A stretch of 64,000 nucleotides of DNA from JAVBRU01 sp031547595 (GTDB lineage Bacteria; Bacillota; Clostridia; Christensenellales; Aristaeellaceae): positions 1 through 64,000 of the forward strand of contig JAVBRU010000018.1 in the NCBI GenBank assembly GCA_031547595.1, given 5' to 3'. Shown here one piece after another: positions 41,954 through 50,723 of the stretch (position 1 is its first letter; the number at the start of each line of letters is the position of its first letter). The translations under genes were made by a program, and so were the position numbers. Under the pieces are notes generated by a model that was not told where the DNA came from, made no database searches, and saw nothing but the letters and a program-made list of their open reading frames with translations.

Positions 41954-42608
41954 ATGCCTGCACCGCAGGGGCGATATCGCCATGCACAGTGTTGTAAATA
42001 GCATTGGCTTTGTCTGCGCCCATGGCGATTAGCACGATTTCCTTGGCTTCCATGATGCCGCCAATACCCAGCGAAATGGCGCTGCGTGGCACCTGATCCT
42101 CGCTCTCGAAAAAGCGGCGATTGGCATCAATCGTGCTCTGGGTGAGCGCCACCACGTGGGTGCCATAAATAAAGGAATCCCCCGGCTCGTTAAAGCCGAT
42201 GTGGCCGTTGCGGCCAATGCCCAACAATTGCAAATCGATGCCGCCGCTTGCGCGGATGGCGGCGTCGTAACGCACGCATTCCGCCTGCATATCGGCGGCG
42301 TTGCCATCGGGCAGGTAGGTGGCCTTTATGTTGATGCCGTGGAAAAGCTGCTCCTGCATAAAGGCGTGATAGCTGCACACATGGGCAGAGGGCAGGCCGC
42401 AGTATTCGTCCAGGTTGAAGCTGATGGTGTTGGAGAAATCCAGCACGCCTGCGCGGTGCATGGCGATCAATTGGCCATAGCAGCCGATGGGGGAGGAGCC
42501 GGTGGCAAGGCCCAGCACGCTGGCCGGTTTGTTGAGGATTTGCGCCGCAAAAATCGTGGCGGCTGCGTGGCTGACCTGCTGGGCGTTATCATACACATGG
42601 ATTTGCAT
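41889..42608 (-). CDS. nagB: Glucosamine-6-phosphate deaminase
   Basis: A 239-residue enzyme converting glucosamine-6-phosphate to fructose-6-phosphate and ammonia. Landmarks are GLATGSSPIGCY, FNLDEYCGL, LLGIGRNGHIGFNEPG and SLGIGGIMEAKEIV, all family motifs. AGGAGGG lies 7 bases before the ATG. Convergent with vanT, overlapping its 3' end by 65 bp. No nagA or transporter is adjacent. Confidence 0.95.
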   Translation of the reverse strand: MQIHVYDNAQQVSHAAATIFAAQILNKPASVLGLATGSSPIGCYGQLIAMHRAGVLDFSNTISFNLDEYCGLPSAHVCSYHAFMQEQLFHGINIKATYLPDGNAADMQAECVRYDAAIRASGGIDLQLLGIGRNGHIGFNEPGDSFIYGTHVVALTQSTIDANRRFFESEDQVPRSAISLGIGGIMEAKEIVLIAMGADKANAIYNTVHGDIAPAVQASILRAHTHVTLLLDKAAASLL

Positions 42609-42649
42609 GGGAAGTCCCTCCTGTGATTCGTTCTGATTGAATGCATTCT

Positions 42650-42679
42650 ATTATAACATACAAATGAACAAACTGACAA
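42650..42679 (-). promoter_or_regulatory. nagB promoter
   Basis: Minus strand TTGTCA (42674-42679), 18 bp, TATAAT (42650-42655). The palindrome GAATGCATTC at 42639-42648, just downstream of the -10, may be a regulator site. The hairpin ATTGCAGTTTTCTGCAAT (42684-42701) lies between nagB and the next gene. Confidence 0.65.
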
Positions 42680-42712
42680 GGACTATTGCAGTTTTCTGCA
42701 ATTCTTTATACC

Positions 42713-43549
42713 CTATGTAGAAATGATATCCAGTGGTTCCTCTCCCTGGTATCGCCGGATCAGGCGCGGCGCTGCCATTGTGGCGTCAGGTGCTACGCTG
42801 GCCAGCTGCATCACTGCGCCCTGGTGCACATCGGCCACCAGCACGCCTTGCTTCAGCGGAATGATCCGCTGCGGATACGACAACCTCAGCCGGTACAGGA
42901 TGCGCCCATCCGCGCGAAGACACACCAACGCGCCATTGCAACCTGCCAGATAGCAGCCCTGATGTGCCAATAGCGCAGAGGGTGCGCCCTGCAGCGTGAT
43001 CACTTCTTCGCTGACCCCGCGCTGGCTGATAAACAGCAGCCGCGAGCACACTTCGTGATCCCCTACCGCGCACAGTGCCAGCATGCCGCGCGGCGCAAAG
43101 CATACCGCGCTGGCGATGCCCGCCACCCGCACACGGTTGATACAGCTCAGCTGTGTGTCAAACAGCAGCACTTCCCCTGCCGCGCCCCCGGCCACGGCCA
43201 GGAAGTTCCCGCAGGGGCTGATCGAAACGTCCCTCGGGTACAGCCCCGCCGGGGCGCTGATCGACAGCTCACCCGTTTCGGCCTCCAGCCTGCTGATGCT
43301 GTCCGCATCCTCGGACAGTGCAAACACGCCCTGTTGCACCGCCGCCATGCGGCTCACCCCCGGCGGTACCGGAAAATCCATTAGCACCGCATGCGATTGT
43401 GCGCAGTAGCAAACCCCTTCCTGCGCGGACGCGCAATACACCCGCTGCCTTGCGCTGCACAGCGCGCAGGGCGCGTCCATCAGCCGGGTTTGCGCCCCGC
43501 CCTCCAGTACAGTCAACCCTTTCTGAGCATCTGCCACCCATAGCGCCAT
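42713..43549 (-). CDS. Beta-propeller (YncE/WD40-like) protein
   Basis: A 278-residue protein made of repeated blades of about 40 residues, such as DVSISPCGNFLAVAGGAAG followed by EVLLFDTQ, and AVCFAPRGMLALCAVGD. Unusually rich in Cys (about ten). No signal peptide, so cytoplasmic. The start at 43549 has AGGGGTG upstream; an alternative ATG is at 43564. It is divergent from the ABC transporter. Role unknown; such propellers often bind proteins or ligands. Confidence 0.7.
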   Translation of the reverse strand: MALWVADAQKGLTVLEGGAQTRLMDAPCALCSARQRVYCASAQEGVCYCAQSHAVLMDFPVPPGVSRMAAVQQGVFALSEDADSISRLEAETGELSISAPAGLYPRDVSISPCGNFLAVAGGAAGEVLLFDTQLSCINRVRVAGIASAVCFAPRGMLALCAVGDHEVCSRLLFISQRGVSEEVITLQGAPSALLAHQGCYLAGCNGALVCLRADGRILYRLRLSYPQRIIPLKQGVLVADVHQGAVMQLASVAPDATMAAPRLIRRYQGEEPLDIIST

Positions 43550-43596
43550 GCCATCACCCCTCATAGCAAGGTATGACGGTTTGCAGGAAGCGGTGC

Positions 43597-43625
43597 TTGC
43601 CATGGATTTGCCGCTATGGTATAAT
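43597..43625 (+). promoter_or_regulatory. Promoter of the ABC-2 transporter operon
   Basis: TTGCCA (43597-43602), 17 bp, TATAAT (43620-43625), about 38 bases before the ATPase start. Confidence 0.75.
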
Positions 43626-43662
43626 GTTGCTGAAAGCCGCAGCAATGAAGGGGCGGGAAGCG

Positions 43663-44553
43663 ATGAGCACCATACAGGTAACAGGGCTGACGCGGGATTA
43701 TGGCAGCGGGCGCGGCGTATTTGACGTGTCCTTTGCCATAGAGCAAGGCGAGGTTTTTGGGTTTCTTGGGCCAAACGGCGCTGGCAAAACAACGGCCATC
43801 CGGCATTTGATGGGCTTTTTGAAGCCAGAGAAGGGGAACTGTACCATCCTTAAGCACGACTGCTGGGCGCAGCGCGCGCAAATACAGCAGCAGGTGGGCT
43901 ACATCCCCGGTGAGATCGCTTTTTTTGATGATATGACGGGCACGGATTTTCTGGACTTTATGGCGCAATACCGCGGCCTTCGCGCAAATGGCAAAACCCG
44001 TGAGCTATTAGACCGCTTTGAGCTGGATGCGCGCGGCAAGCTCAAAAAAATGAGCAAGGGCATGAAACAAAAGATCGGCATTGTAGCGGCGTTTATGCAC
44101 GACCCTGCCGTGCTGATCCTCGATGAGCCCACCAGCGGCCTGGACCCTCTGATGCAAAGCCGCTTTATTGATCTGATCCTGGAAGAAAAACAGCGCGGCA
44201 AGACCATCCTGATGTCTTCCCACATCTTTGAGGAAGTGGAGCGCACCTGTCAGCGCGTGGCTATACTGAACAGCGGACGCCTGGCGGCGCTGAACAGCGT
44301 GGATGCCTTGAAGGCCGCACAGGTGCGCCGCTATGTGATCACCTTGGAGAGCGACCAGGCCGCCGCTGCCTTTGCCCGCGAAGCGGACGGCGTGGTGCAT
44401 AACGGCAAACATGTGACGGTGGTGGTGCGAAGCGATATGCACGCCTTGATCGCGCTGATGGCGCGTTCTCCCGTCACCAATATTGCCGCGCCCACCCAGA
44501 GCCTCGAGGATGTCTTTATGCACTACTATGGAGGTGAAAGACATGATCAATAA
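43663..44553 (+). CDS. ABC transporter ATP-binding protein
   Basis: A 296-residue ATPase. Walker A is FLGPNGAGKTTAIRHLMG, the signature MSKGMKQKIG, Walker B AVLILDEPTSGLDP and the switch His in LMSSHIFEEVER. The last 80 residues form the extra domain of the BcrA/CcmA group. A start at 43645 is also possible. It pairs with the overlapping permease gene; likely exports a peptide, drug or lipid. Confidence 0.92.
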   Translation: MSTIQVTGLTRDYGSGRGVFDVSFAIEQGEVFGFLGPNGAGKTTAIRHLMGFLKPEKGNCTILKHDCWAQRAQIQQQVGYIPGEIAFFDDMTGTDFLDFMAQYRGLRANGKTRELLDRFELDARGKLKKMSKGMKQKIGIVAAFMHDPAVLILDEPTSGLDPLMQSRFIDLILEEKQRGKTILMSSHIFEEVERTCQRVAILNSGRLAALNSVDALKAAQVRRYVITLESDQAAAAFAREADGVVHNGKHVTVVVRSDMHALIALMARSPVTNIAAPTQSLEDVFMHYYGGERHDQ

Positions 44554-45337
44554 AACGCTGTACCGGCGTGGAATGAAGGGCACATGGAAGCTGCTGCTTA
44601 TCTTCTGCGCGGTGCTGACGATGTACTTCACCATCATTATATCCATGTACGACCCTGCGCTGGGCAGCGCGCTGGTTGAATTCTCCAAGGTGATGCCGGA
44701 GCTGATGGCGATGGTCGGGATGAACCCTGCGTCCACCTCTCTGCTCAGCCATATGGCAGCGTACCTGTACGGGTTTGTGATGCTGCTGTTCCCAATGGCG
44801 TTTGCTATCCTATGCGCCAATAAGTTGATCGCAAAACACGTGGAGAATGGGTCCATGGCTTACCTCCTGGCCGCGCCCGTGCGGCGAAGTACTGTCGTAT
44901 TGACCCAGTTGGCCGTGCAAGCCACCAACATTGGCATCATGGTGGTTTATGCCACGGTGCTGTCGCTGACGGAATGCCAGCTTCTTTTTCCGGGCGGTCT
45001 GGAGATCGGGCGCTTCCTGCTGATGAACGTGGGCGTGCTGGCGCTGCACCTCTTTATTGGCAGTCTGTGCTTTGCCTGCGCATGCGTATTCAACGAATCG
45101 AAGATCGGCCTGAGCCTTGGCGCGGGCGTCCCGGCACTTTGCTTTATTTTGCAAATGGCGGCACAGGCGGGCGATAAGTATTCATTTTTGAAATATGCTT
45201 CGTTTTTTACTTTGTATCAGCCGCAGGCCATAGCGCTGGGGGATGGCATGCTGGGGATAGCAGTGCTGTTTGCCGGGGCTGCGGCGCTGTATGCGGTGGG
45301 CGCGGCGGTATTTTGCAAGAAGGATTTGTATATTTGA
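44543..45337 (+). CDS. ABC-2 type transporter permease
   Basis: A 264-residue protein with about six membrane helices. GGAGGTGA lies 6 bases before the ATG, inside the 3' end of the ATPase gene (11-bp overlap). The loop ENGSMAYLLAAPVRRSTVV, with Leu-Ala-Ala-Pro-x-R/S, is typical of ABC-2 permeases of exporters. No specific substrate can be named. Confidence 0.88.
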   Translation: MINKTLYRRGMKGTWKLLLIFCAVLTMYFTIIISMYDPALGSALVEFSKVMPELMAMVGMNPASTSLLSHMAAYLYGFVMLLFPMAFAILCANKLIAKHVENGSMAYLLAAPVRRSTVVLTQLAVQATNIGIMVVYATVLSLTECQLLFPGGLEIGRFLLMNVGVLALHLFIGSLCFACACVFNESKIGLSLGAGVPALCFILQMAAQAGDKYSFLKYASFFTLYQPQAIALGDGMLGIAVLFAGAAALYAVGAAVFCKKDLYI

Positions 45338-45344
45338 GAGAGAC

Positions 45345-45412
45345 GATGAGGCAGGGAGAGAGGACTCTCTGCCCCCAGTTTTGTACCTTTCGATGATGCT
45401 TGAGTGCATGCG
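45345..45412 (+). repeat. Degenerate R2-type repeat
   Basis: A GGCAGGGAGAGAGGACTCTC block is followed by TGCCCCCAG and the tail GTACCTTTCGATGATGCTTG, which matches the tail after vanS (38741 onward). It directly follows the permease gene. Confidence 0.5.
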
Positions 45413-45420
45413 CGGGAACG

Positions 45421-45608
45421 AAAAAGGGCTGTGGATCACCTTTGGAATGCCAGCATTCCACGGCGCCACAGCCTTTTTTCTGTCATTTGTTCCACGGCTG
45501 ACCAGTGGCTAGACGCCACTGCCTGTACACCTAAATTACGCTAGGCGCCCGTGGAAATCAAACGGCATTCCTATCGGTTGCATGGATTCCTTTGTTCCAT
45601 TTGTGCGT
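45421..45608. repeat. Dispersed intergenic repeat R1, copy b
   Basis: AAAAAGGGCTGTGG pairs with CCACAGCCTTTTTT around the palindrome GGAATGCCAGCATTCC, giving a long terminator-like hairpin between convergent genes. The tail CCGTGGAAATC, ATCGGTTGCATGGATTCC, TTTG matches copy a at 1-150. It fills most of the 285-bp gap 45338-45622, in which I see no gene. Confidence 0.7.
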
Positions 45609-45622
45609 GTACCCCAGCCTCG

Positions 45623-46624
45623 TCACCACATCTTAACGACCTGAACATCCTTGAAATAATACATCACAATATCCTCGGCAGTTTTGCCGGATTCAGCCAT
45701 GCCATATGCGCCCCACTGCGGCATGCCCACGCCGTGGCCATAGCCTTTTCCGGCCACGGAGAGTGTGCCATCCTTAAACTCCAGGGACGTGAGCAAAGTA
45801 GAGCGCATCTGGGTAGAACCCAGCGCGATTCGCAGCTCCGGTGCGGAGACGCTTTTGCCGTTGATCAGGATGGTGAGCGCACGGCCGCTGTCGCCTTTAT
45901 CGCCGATGGTGACGGTTTCGATGGCAGTCACATCTTTGAGCCCGGCCTTTTTAGCGGCGGCCAGCAGCTCGGCGCTGCTGAAGGATGCCGTCCATTCCTG
46001 CGCTTCCTTGGGCGCTTTGCTGCTTTCGTTGCCTTTGACCACTTGGGTGTAGCCCGGCTCGGCCTTCTCGTAGGCCAGGCCTTCCTTGGCCAACGCGGTC
46101 ATGCCGCCGGACTGCGCATGGAACCAAGCATAAGGCAGCTCACCCTTTTGAGACAGCACCAGCCCGCGCGTTTCCTCCACGGCCTGGACGATACGCTCGT
46201 TGACGCCGGTAGCGTCATACGCCTGTGCTTCCTCAATATCGGTAGAAATATCCGCCCCCTGATACTGGCTCTCTTTTTCAGTGCAGAATTTGAGCACAAA
46301 GGTACGTGCCAGGATGGCCTGCGCCTTCAGCGCTTCCATTGGCCAGTCGTTTTTCATTTCTCCAGCCAGCACGCCCAGCAGATAGGTTTCAATATCCATT
46401 TCAGAGATGCCCTCTTCGTCCACATCATAGACGGACAGGGTAGGGATGCCCTCGTCATCCAGCTCCAGCTTGGAGGGCATGGCAGGCTTTTGTGTATCGC
46501 CAGTGGGGCTGGTTGTGCCATCGGGCTTATCGGTGGCGTTTTGATCGGCGGCGCTGGTGCAGCCGGAAAGCAGGAGTGCCAGAGCCAATATCAGTGCCAG
46601 CGTGTAGTTGCGTTTATGGTGCAT
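45623..46624 (-). CDS. SpoIID/LytB-domain lipoprotein
   Basis: A 333-residue exported lipoprotein with lipobox LLLSGC near residue 20 and a Thr/Asp/Pro-rich linker. The SpoIID domain is clear: MDIETYLLGVLAGEM, PMEALKAQAILARTFVL, WFHAQSGGMTA and a C-terminal GKGYGHGVGMPQWGAYGMA. SpoIID is a lytic transglycosylase acting on denuded glycan strands during engulfment. This copy is a paralogue-like lipoprotein next to a peptidoglycan-binding protein, suggesting wall remodelling. Confidence 0.88.
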   Translation of the reverse strand: MHHKRNYTLALILALALLLSGCTSAADQNATDKPDGTTSPTGDTQKPAMPSKLELDDEGIPTLSVYDVDEEGISEMDIETYLLGVLAGEMKNDWPMEALKAQAILARTFVLKFCTEKESQYQGADISTDIEEAQAYDATGVNERIVQAVEETRGLVLSQKGELPYAWFHAQSGGMTALAKEGLAYEKAEPGYTQVVKGNESSKAPKEAQEWTASFSSAELLAAAKKAGLKDVTAIETVTIGDKGDSGRALTILINGKSVSAPELRIALGSTQMRSTLLTSLEFKDGTLSVAGKGYGHGVGMPQWGAYGMAESGKTAEDIVMYYFKDVQVVKMW

Positions 46625-46698
46625 AGAAAAACCCCCCTCACATCCCTATCATGCCCAGGGCATGAAGAAACATGAGGAGGGAAATTGTGCTAAATGAA

Positions 46699-48021
46699 TT
46701 AGCCTACATCGCCGCTGTTGAGCTCATACTGCGTGCCCAACCATTTTTGCAGGGCGATAAAGGTTTTGGAACCTGCAACGCCATCCACGGTGAGCTGGCA
46801 ATATTTCTGGAAAGCCTTCACAGCCGCTGTGGTCTGGGGGCCATACTTGCCATCAATTGTATCGGTATAGAAACCTGCTTGGGCAAGCTCTGTCTGCAGC
46901 TTGCGCACGTCCGAGCCGCTGCAGCCCGCGCGCAGCGTTCTGCTGTAGCCGGTGGTGCCGGGTGTGGTACCGCCGCTGGTGGAGGGCTCCACGTTATCCA
47001 AGCTCAGCATGTTGATCAGCTCCAGGGTGATGGCGCCGACAAGGCCGTCCTGCTTAATGTTATGGTCCTTTTGGAACTTAATGACGGCCTGCTGGGTGAG
47101 AACACCAAAGATACCGTCTGCGTTGCCCAGCAGGTAGCCGCCGGACTTCAAGCGCATTTGCATCTGCGCAACGTCAGTGCCAACCGAGCCAAGCTTCATG
47201 GTGCGCTGGGTGCCATCGGTGGAGCCGGAATCGGTGCCCTGCGAAGAGCTGGGCCACAGGTAGCGGCGCAAGGTGGCATCAGCCTTGCCCGTTTGGGTAA
47301 GGTTGTTTTGCTTCTGGTAGGTTTTGACGGCGTCTACGGTGCTGGAGTCAAAATAGCCGCTGCTATAATAGCCAGAGGGCAGACAGTTGAGCTGGTTCAG
47401 ACGGGCCTGTAAAATAAGCACGTCATAACCGCGATCGCCGGAGCTGAGATTGCGTACGGGGATGCCGCCGTTGAAGATCTTGGCTTTGCGGTTGTACAAC
47501 GCATCGAACGTCTTTGTGCCCGCAACGCCATCCACCGTCAGCCCGGCAGAGGTTTGGAACGCTTTGAGGGCAACGCTGACATCATAGCCAAAGATACCGT
47601 CAATTGCGCCCTTGTAGTAATACGTGGCGAAAAGATTCTCTTGCAGTTTTTTCACTTCGTCGCCATAGCTGCCGAATTTCAGCGACTTAAGGGACGAAGC
47701 GGGGTCGGGAGCGCTCTTTTTGAGGGCGGAATCGCCGTTGAGCATCGCCAGGGTGGCAGGGCCAATTTTGCCATCCACCTTCAGGCCGTTGCGGGTCTGG
47801 AACTCGCGGACGGAGCTTTGCATGCCGGGGCCGAACTTGCCATCCTGCGCGCCGGTATAGTATTCGTAGTACGCCAAGCGAACCTGCGCGGCCAATACGT
47901 CCGCGCCTTCCATACCATACTCCAGGGTGCGTGCGGGGATCTCATCCGCAATAGCGGATGCCATCATCAGCGGCAGGACCATAACCAACATAAGAAGTAA
48001 AGCAACCATACGTTTTTTCAT
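46699..48021 (-). CDS. Secreted protein with five peptidoglycan-binding repeats
   Basis: A 440-residue exported protein. The start at 48021 follows GGAGGAGG and gives a signal peptide (KKRMVALLLMLVMVLPLMMA, ending ASAIADE). Five PG_binding_1 repeats lie at about 33-95, 113-175, 190-255, 275-335 and 365-430, each with V--LQ--L------G--DG-FG and FQ---L-VDG. No catalytic domain is visible, so it may be a wall-binding or competitor protein. It precedes the SpoIID-like gene in the same direction, 74 bp apart. Confidence 0.86.
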   Translation of the reverse strand: MKKRMVALLLMLVMVLPLMMASAIADEIPARTLEYGMEGADVLAAQVRLAYYEYYTGAQDGKFGPGMQSSVREFQTRNGLKVDGKIGPATLAMLNGDSALKKSAPDPASSLKSLKFGSYGDEVKKLQENLFATYYYKGAIDGIFGYDVSVALKAFQTSAGLTVDGVAGTKTFDALYNRKAKIFNGGIPVRNLSSGDRGYDVLILQARLNQLNCLPSGYYSSGYFDSSTVDAVKTYQKQNNLTQTGKADATLRRYLWPSSSQGTDSGSTDGTQRTMKLGSVGTDVAQMQMRLKSGGYLLGNADGIFGVLTQQAVIKFQKDHNIKQDGLVGAITLELINMLSLDNVEPSTSGGTTPGTTGYSRTLRAGCSGSDVRKLQTELAQAGFYTDTIDGKYGPQTTAAVKAFQKYCQLTVDGVAGSKTFIALQKWLGTQYELNSGDVG

Positions 48022-48180
48022 TTGGAATGTACCTCCTCCAAAGTCAAAAAGCTCACAGGGGTATTCTGTAACTTGATTATAACACAGGTTGAGCGAAAAA
48101 CATATTCCGAAATTATGTCTAAATGCATAATTTACATGTAACAACTGTAAAATCCAACAGGCTGTTCTGGGCAAAAGTGA

Positions 48181-48203
48181 GGCGCGCAAGGCTTTTGCGC
48201 GCC
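48181..48203 (-). terminator. Terminator after the PIN/TRAM gene
   Basis: Perfect arms GGCGCGCAA/TTGCGCGCC; on the minus strand followed by TCACTTTTG. A TATAAT for the downstream peptidoglycan-binding gene lies near 48070 on the minus strand. Confidence 0.65.
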
Positions 48204-48226
48204 CAAATATCCCATACATTACCATG

Positions 48227-49069
48227 CTAAACGGCGCGGTTTTCCGCTGTTTTGACGCGGCCAAAGATCATGCGCCCGGCGCTGGTCTGTAAAACGGTGG
48301 TAACCACCACATCCAGCACCTCGCCCACATGGCGGCGCGCACTTTCCACCACCACCATCGTGCCGTCGTCCAGGTATGCCACGCCCTGGCCGGGCTCCTT
48401 GCCCTCGCGCACCACCTGCACGGTCATTTCCTCGCCGGGCAACACCACGGGCTTCACGGCGTTTGCCAACTCGTTGATGTTCATCACGCGCACGCCCGTT
48501 ACGGCAGCCACTTTGTTGAGGTTATAATCGTTGGTCATCACAACGCCTCCCACATCCCGCGAAAGGCGAAGCAGCTTCACATCCACTTCCTGAAGGTCGG
48601 GATAATCCTGCTCCTCCACGCGCACGGTGCAGCCGGATAGATCCTCCTGGATGTGGGCAATGATATCCAGACCGCGGCGGCCACGGTTGCGGCGAAGCGC
48701 GTCAGAGCTGTCGGCAATGTGCCGAAGCTCTGCCAGCACAAAGGCGGGGATGATCAGCTCGCCCTCCAGAAAGCCCGCCTTGGCAATGTCCAGGATGCGG
48801 CCGTCAATGAGTACGGAAGTATCGAGCACCTTGGGGATGTTGGGGTTGATCGGCACAACATCGGCAGGGGAGAGGGCATTGCTATACTGCTTGCCAATGC
48901 GCCAGCCAGCCGCCATCAACAGCGCGTACATCAGCGCTGCAGCGCCCCACACATACCAGCTTTCGGGCATCAGGCGCAGCGGCTGCATCAGCAGCGCGGC
49001 CAGCAGTGCGCCCCCTGCCATCCCGGTCAGTTTTGCAAGAGATTTGGACGGAAATAAGATGGTTTTCAT
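48227..49069 (-). CDS. PIN/TRAM-domain membrane protein (YacL type)
   Basis: A 280-residue protein with two N-terminal membrane helices (B. subtilis YacL has four). A PIN nuclease domain follows, with KVLDTSVLIDGRILDI, LAELRHIADS and GVVMTNDYNLNKVA supplying the acidic site, then a C-terminal TRAM RNA-binding domain (GYLDDGTMVVVE-like). Probably a membrane-bound RNase of unknown target. ATG at 49069 chosen; a GTG at 49078 is also possible. Confidence 0.85.
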   Translation of the reverse strand: MKTILFPSKSLAKLTGMAGGALLAALLMQPLRLMPESWYVWGAAALMYALLMAAGWRIGKQYSNALSPADVVPINPNIPKVLDTSVLIDGRILDIAKAGFLEGELIIPAFVLAELRHIADSSDALRRNRGRRGLDIIAHIQEDLSGCTVRVEEQDYPDLQEVDVKLLRLSRDVGGVVMTNDYNLNKVAAVTGVRVMNINELANAVKPVVLPGEEMTVQVVREGKEPGQGVAYLDDGTMVVVESARRHVGEVLDVVVTTVLQTSAGRMIFGRVKTAENRAV

Positions 49070-49143
49070 ACACTCCACTCTTTCTATATGATAATATACA
49101 TAGCATGCACGATTCCGCCCCTTTCATGCATGCCATCATACAA

Positions 49144-50529
49144 TCAAGTGGAGGAACGGAATAATCCCATCACAGCCATGGCCTGCGCCACGGTATCCAC
49201 TGGGTGCAGCTCCACGCCCTGTGGCTTTTTGAAATGCGCCATGTTGCCCTTGGGACACAAAATATGCTCAAAGCCCAGGCGCTGGCACTCGGCCGCGCGG
49301 CGCTCTAGCTGCGGGATGGCGCGAATTTCGCCGGCTAATCCTACTTCGCCTATCACGGCCCAGTCTCCGGGCAGGGCGACATCATTGTAGGACGAAGCAA
49401 TGGCCATGCAGATGGCAAGGTCTGCCGCAGGCTCGCTCAGCGCCATGCCGCCAGCCACGTTGATATACACGTCCCGGTTGTAGGTTTTGAGGCCGCCGCG
49501 TTTTTCCATCACGGCCAATAGCAGCATCATGCGCGCGGTATCTACTCCGTCTGCGGTGCGGCGGGGCGCGGCATAATAGCTTTGTGCCACCAGCGCCTGG
49601 ATATCCACCAGCATGGGGCGCGTGCCTTCCAGCGCGCACAGCACGCAGGAACCGCTGGCACCGCGCGCACGCTGGGACAGCAGGGTTTCGGAGGCGTTCT
49701 CCACCGTGCGCATGCCGTCGCCCGTCATTTCAAATATGCCCAGCTCGTTCACAGAGCCAAAGCGGTTCTTCACCGCCCGCAGCAGCCGGTATTCGTGCTG
49801 ATGATCGCCTTCAAAATACAACACCACGTCCACCATGTGTTCGAGGATGCGCGGGCCCGCAATTGCGCCCTCCTTGGTGACATGGCCTACCAGAAACAGC
49901 GCGCAGCCCATCGTCTTGGCATAGCGCATCAATAGCGCGGCACTCTCGCGCACCTGGCTGACGCTACCCGGCGCGCTGCCCATTTCAGGGCGGTACATGG
50001 TCTGGATGGAGTCAATCACGGCAAAATCGGGCTGAATCTGGTTCAGCTTCTCCTCAATGGCGTCCATGGCATTTTCGGCCAGGATGAGGATGTCGGTGTG
50101 ATCAACGCCCAGGCGCTGTGCGCGCAGCTTGATCTGGCGCGCGCTTTCTTCGCCGCTGATGTACAGCACTTTTTTGCCCGCTTGGGAGAGGTGCGCACAC
50201 ACTTGCAGGAGCAAGGTGGATTTGCCGATGCCAGGGTCGCCGCCCACCAGCGTCAGCGAGCCCTCCACAATGCCGCCGCCGAGCACCCGATCAAGCTCCG
50301 CAATGCCGCTGGGAATATAAATCTGCGCCCCGGCCTCAATATCGCGGAAGGTGCAGGCATTGGCACCGATGCCTGCGCGCTGCTTGAGCGGCTTGGGTTC
50401 GGGCTTTTCGGGGGCTTGTACCACTTCGGTGAGGGTGTTCCACTGCGAGCATTCCGGGCAGCGTCCCATCCAGCGTGGGGTTTCGTATCCGCACGCGGAA
50501 CACTGAAAGGTGCTTCTTGCCTTGGCCAT
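49144..50529 (-). CDS. radA: DNA repair protein RadA
   Basis: A 461-residue protein. It has a zinc finger (FQCSACGYETPRWMGRCPEC), Walker A GDPGIGKSTLLLQ near 95, the RadA-specific KNRFGS motif near 255 and a C-terminal Lon-like domain (DVYINVAGGMALSEPAADLA). It drives branch migration in recombination. GGAGG lies 5 bases before the ATG at 50529. PIN/TRAM next to radA (sms) is a common order in Bacillota. Confidence 0.95.
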   Translation of the reverse strand: MAKARSTFQCSACGYETPRWMGRCPECSQWNTLTEVVQAPEKPEPKPLKQRAGIGANACTFRDIEAGAQIYIPSGIAELDRVLGGGIVEGSLTLVGGDPGIGKSTLLLQVCAHLSQAGKKVLYISGEESARQIKLRAQRLGVDHTDILILAENAMDAIEEKLNQIQPDFAVIDSIQTMYRPEMGSAPGSVSQVRESAALLMRYAKTMGCALFLVGHVTKEGAIAGPRILEHMVDVVLYFEGDHQHEYRLLRAVKNRFGSVNELGIFEMTGDGMRTVENASETLLSQRARGASGSCVLCALEGTRPMLVDIQALVAQSYYAAPRRTADGVDTARMMLLLAVMEKRGGLKTYNRDVYINVAGGMALSEPAADLAICMAIASSYNDVALPGDWAVIGEVGLAGEIRAIPQLERRAAECQRLGFEHILCPKGNMAHFKKPQGVELHPVDTVAQAMAVMGLFRSST

Positions 50530-50673
50530 ATATTCCTCCATCCACAGGCAGCGCCTGTTTTATCCTATCATGCTTTGTTTCGCTTCGCCATGACAACCTT
50601 TGTCGGCTTTTGTTGTATTCGTCAATTTATGTAGTTTTCCTGCCACAACCGCTGTAAATTGCCATCGCTGCCA

Positions 50674-50702
50674 TTGCGCAGATGCTATATTTCATATATA
50701 AT
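50674..50702 (+). promoter_or_regulatory. Promoter of the metallophosphoesterase-ppk operon
   Basis: TTGCGC (50674-50679), 17 bp, TATAAT (50697-50702), then AAGGAGG before the ATG at 50724. Confidence 0.75.
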
Positions 50703-50723
50703 ATGTACGTTAAGGAGGCTTCC

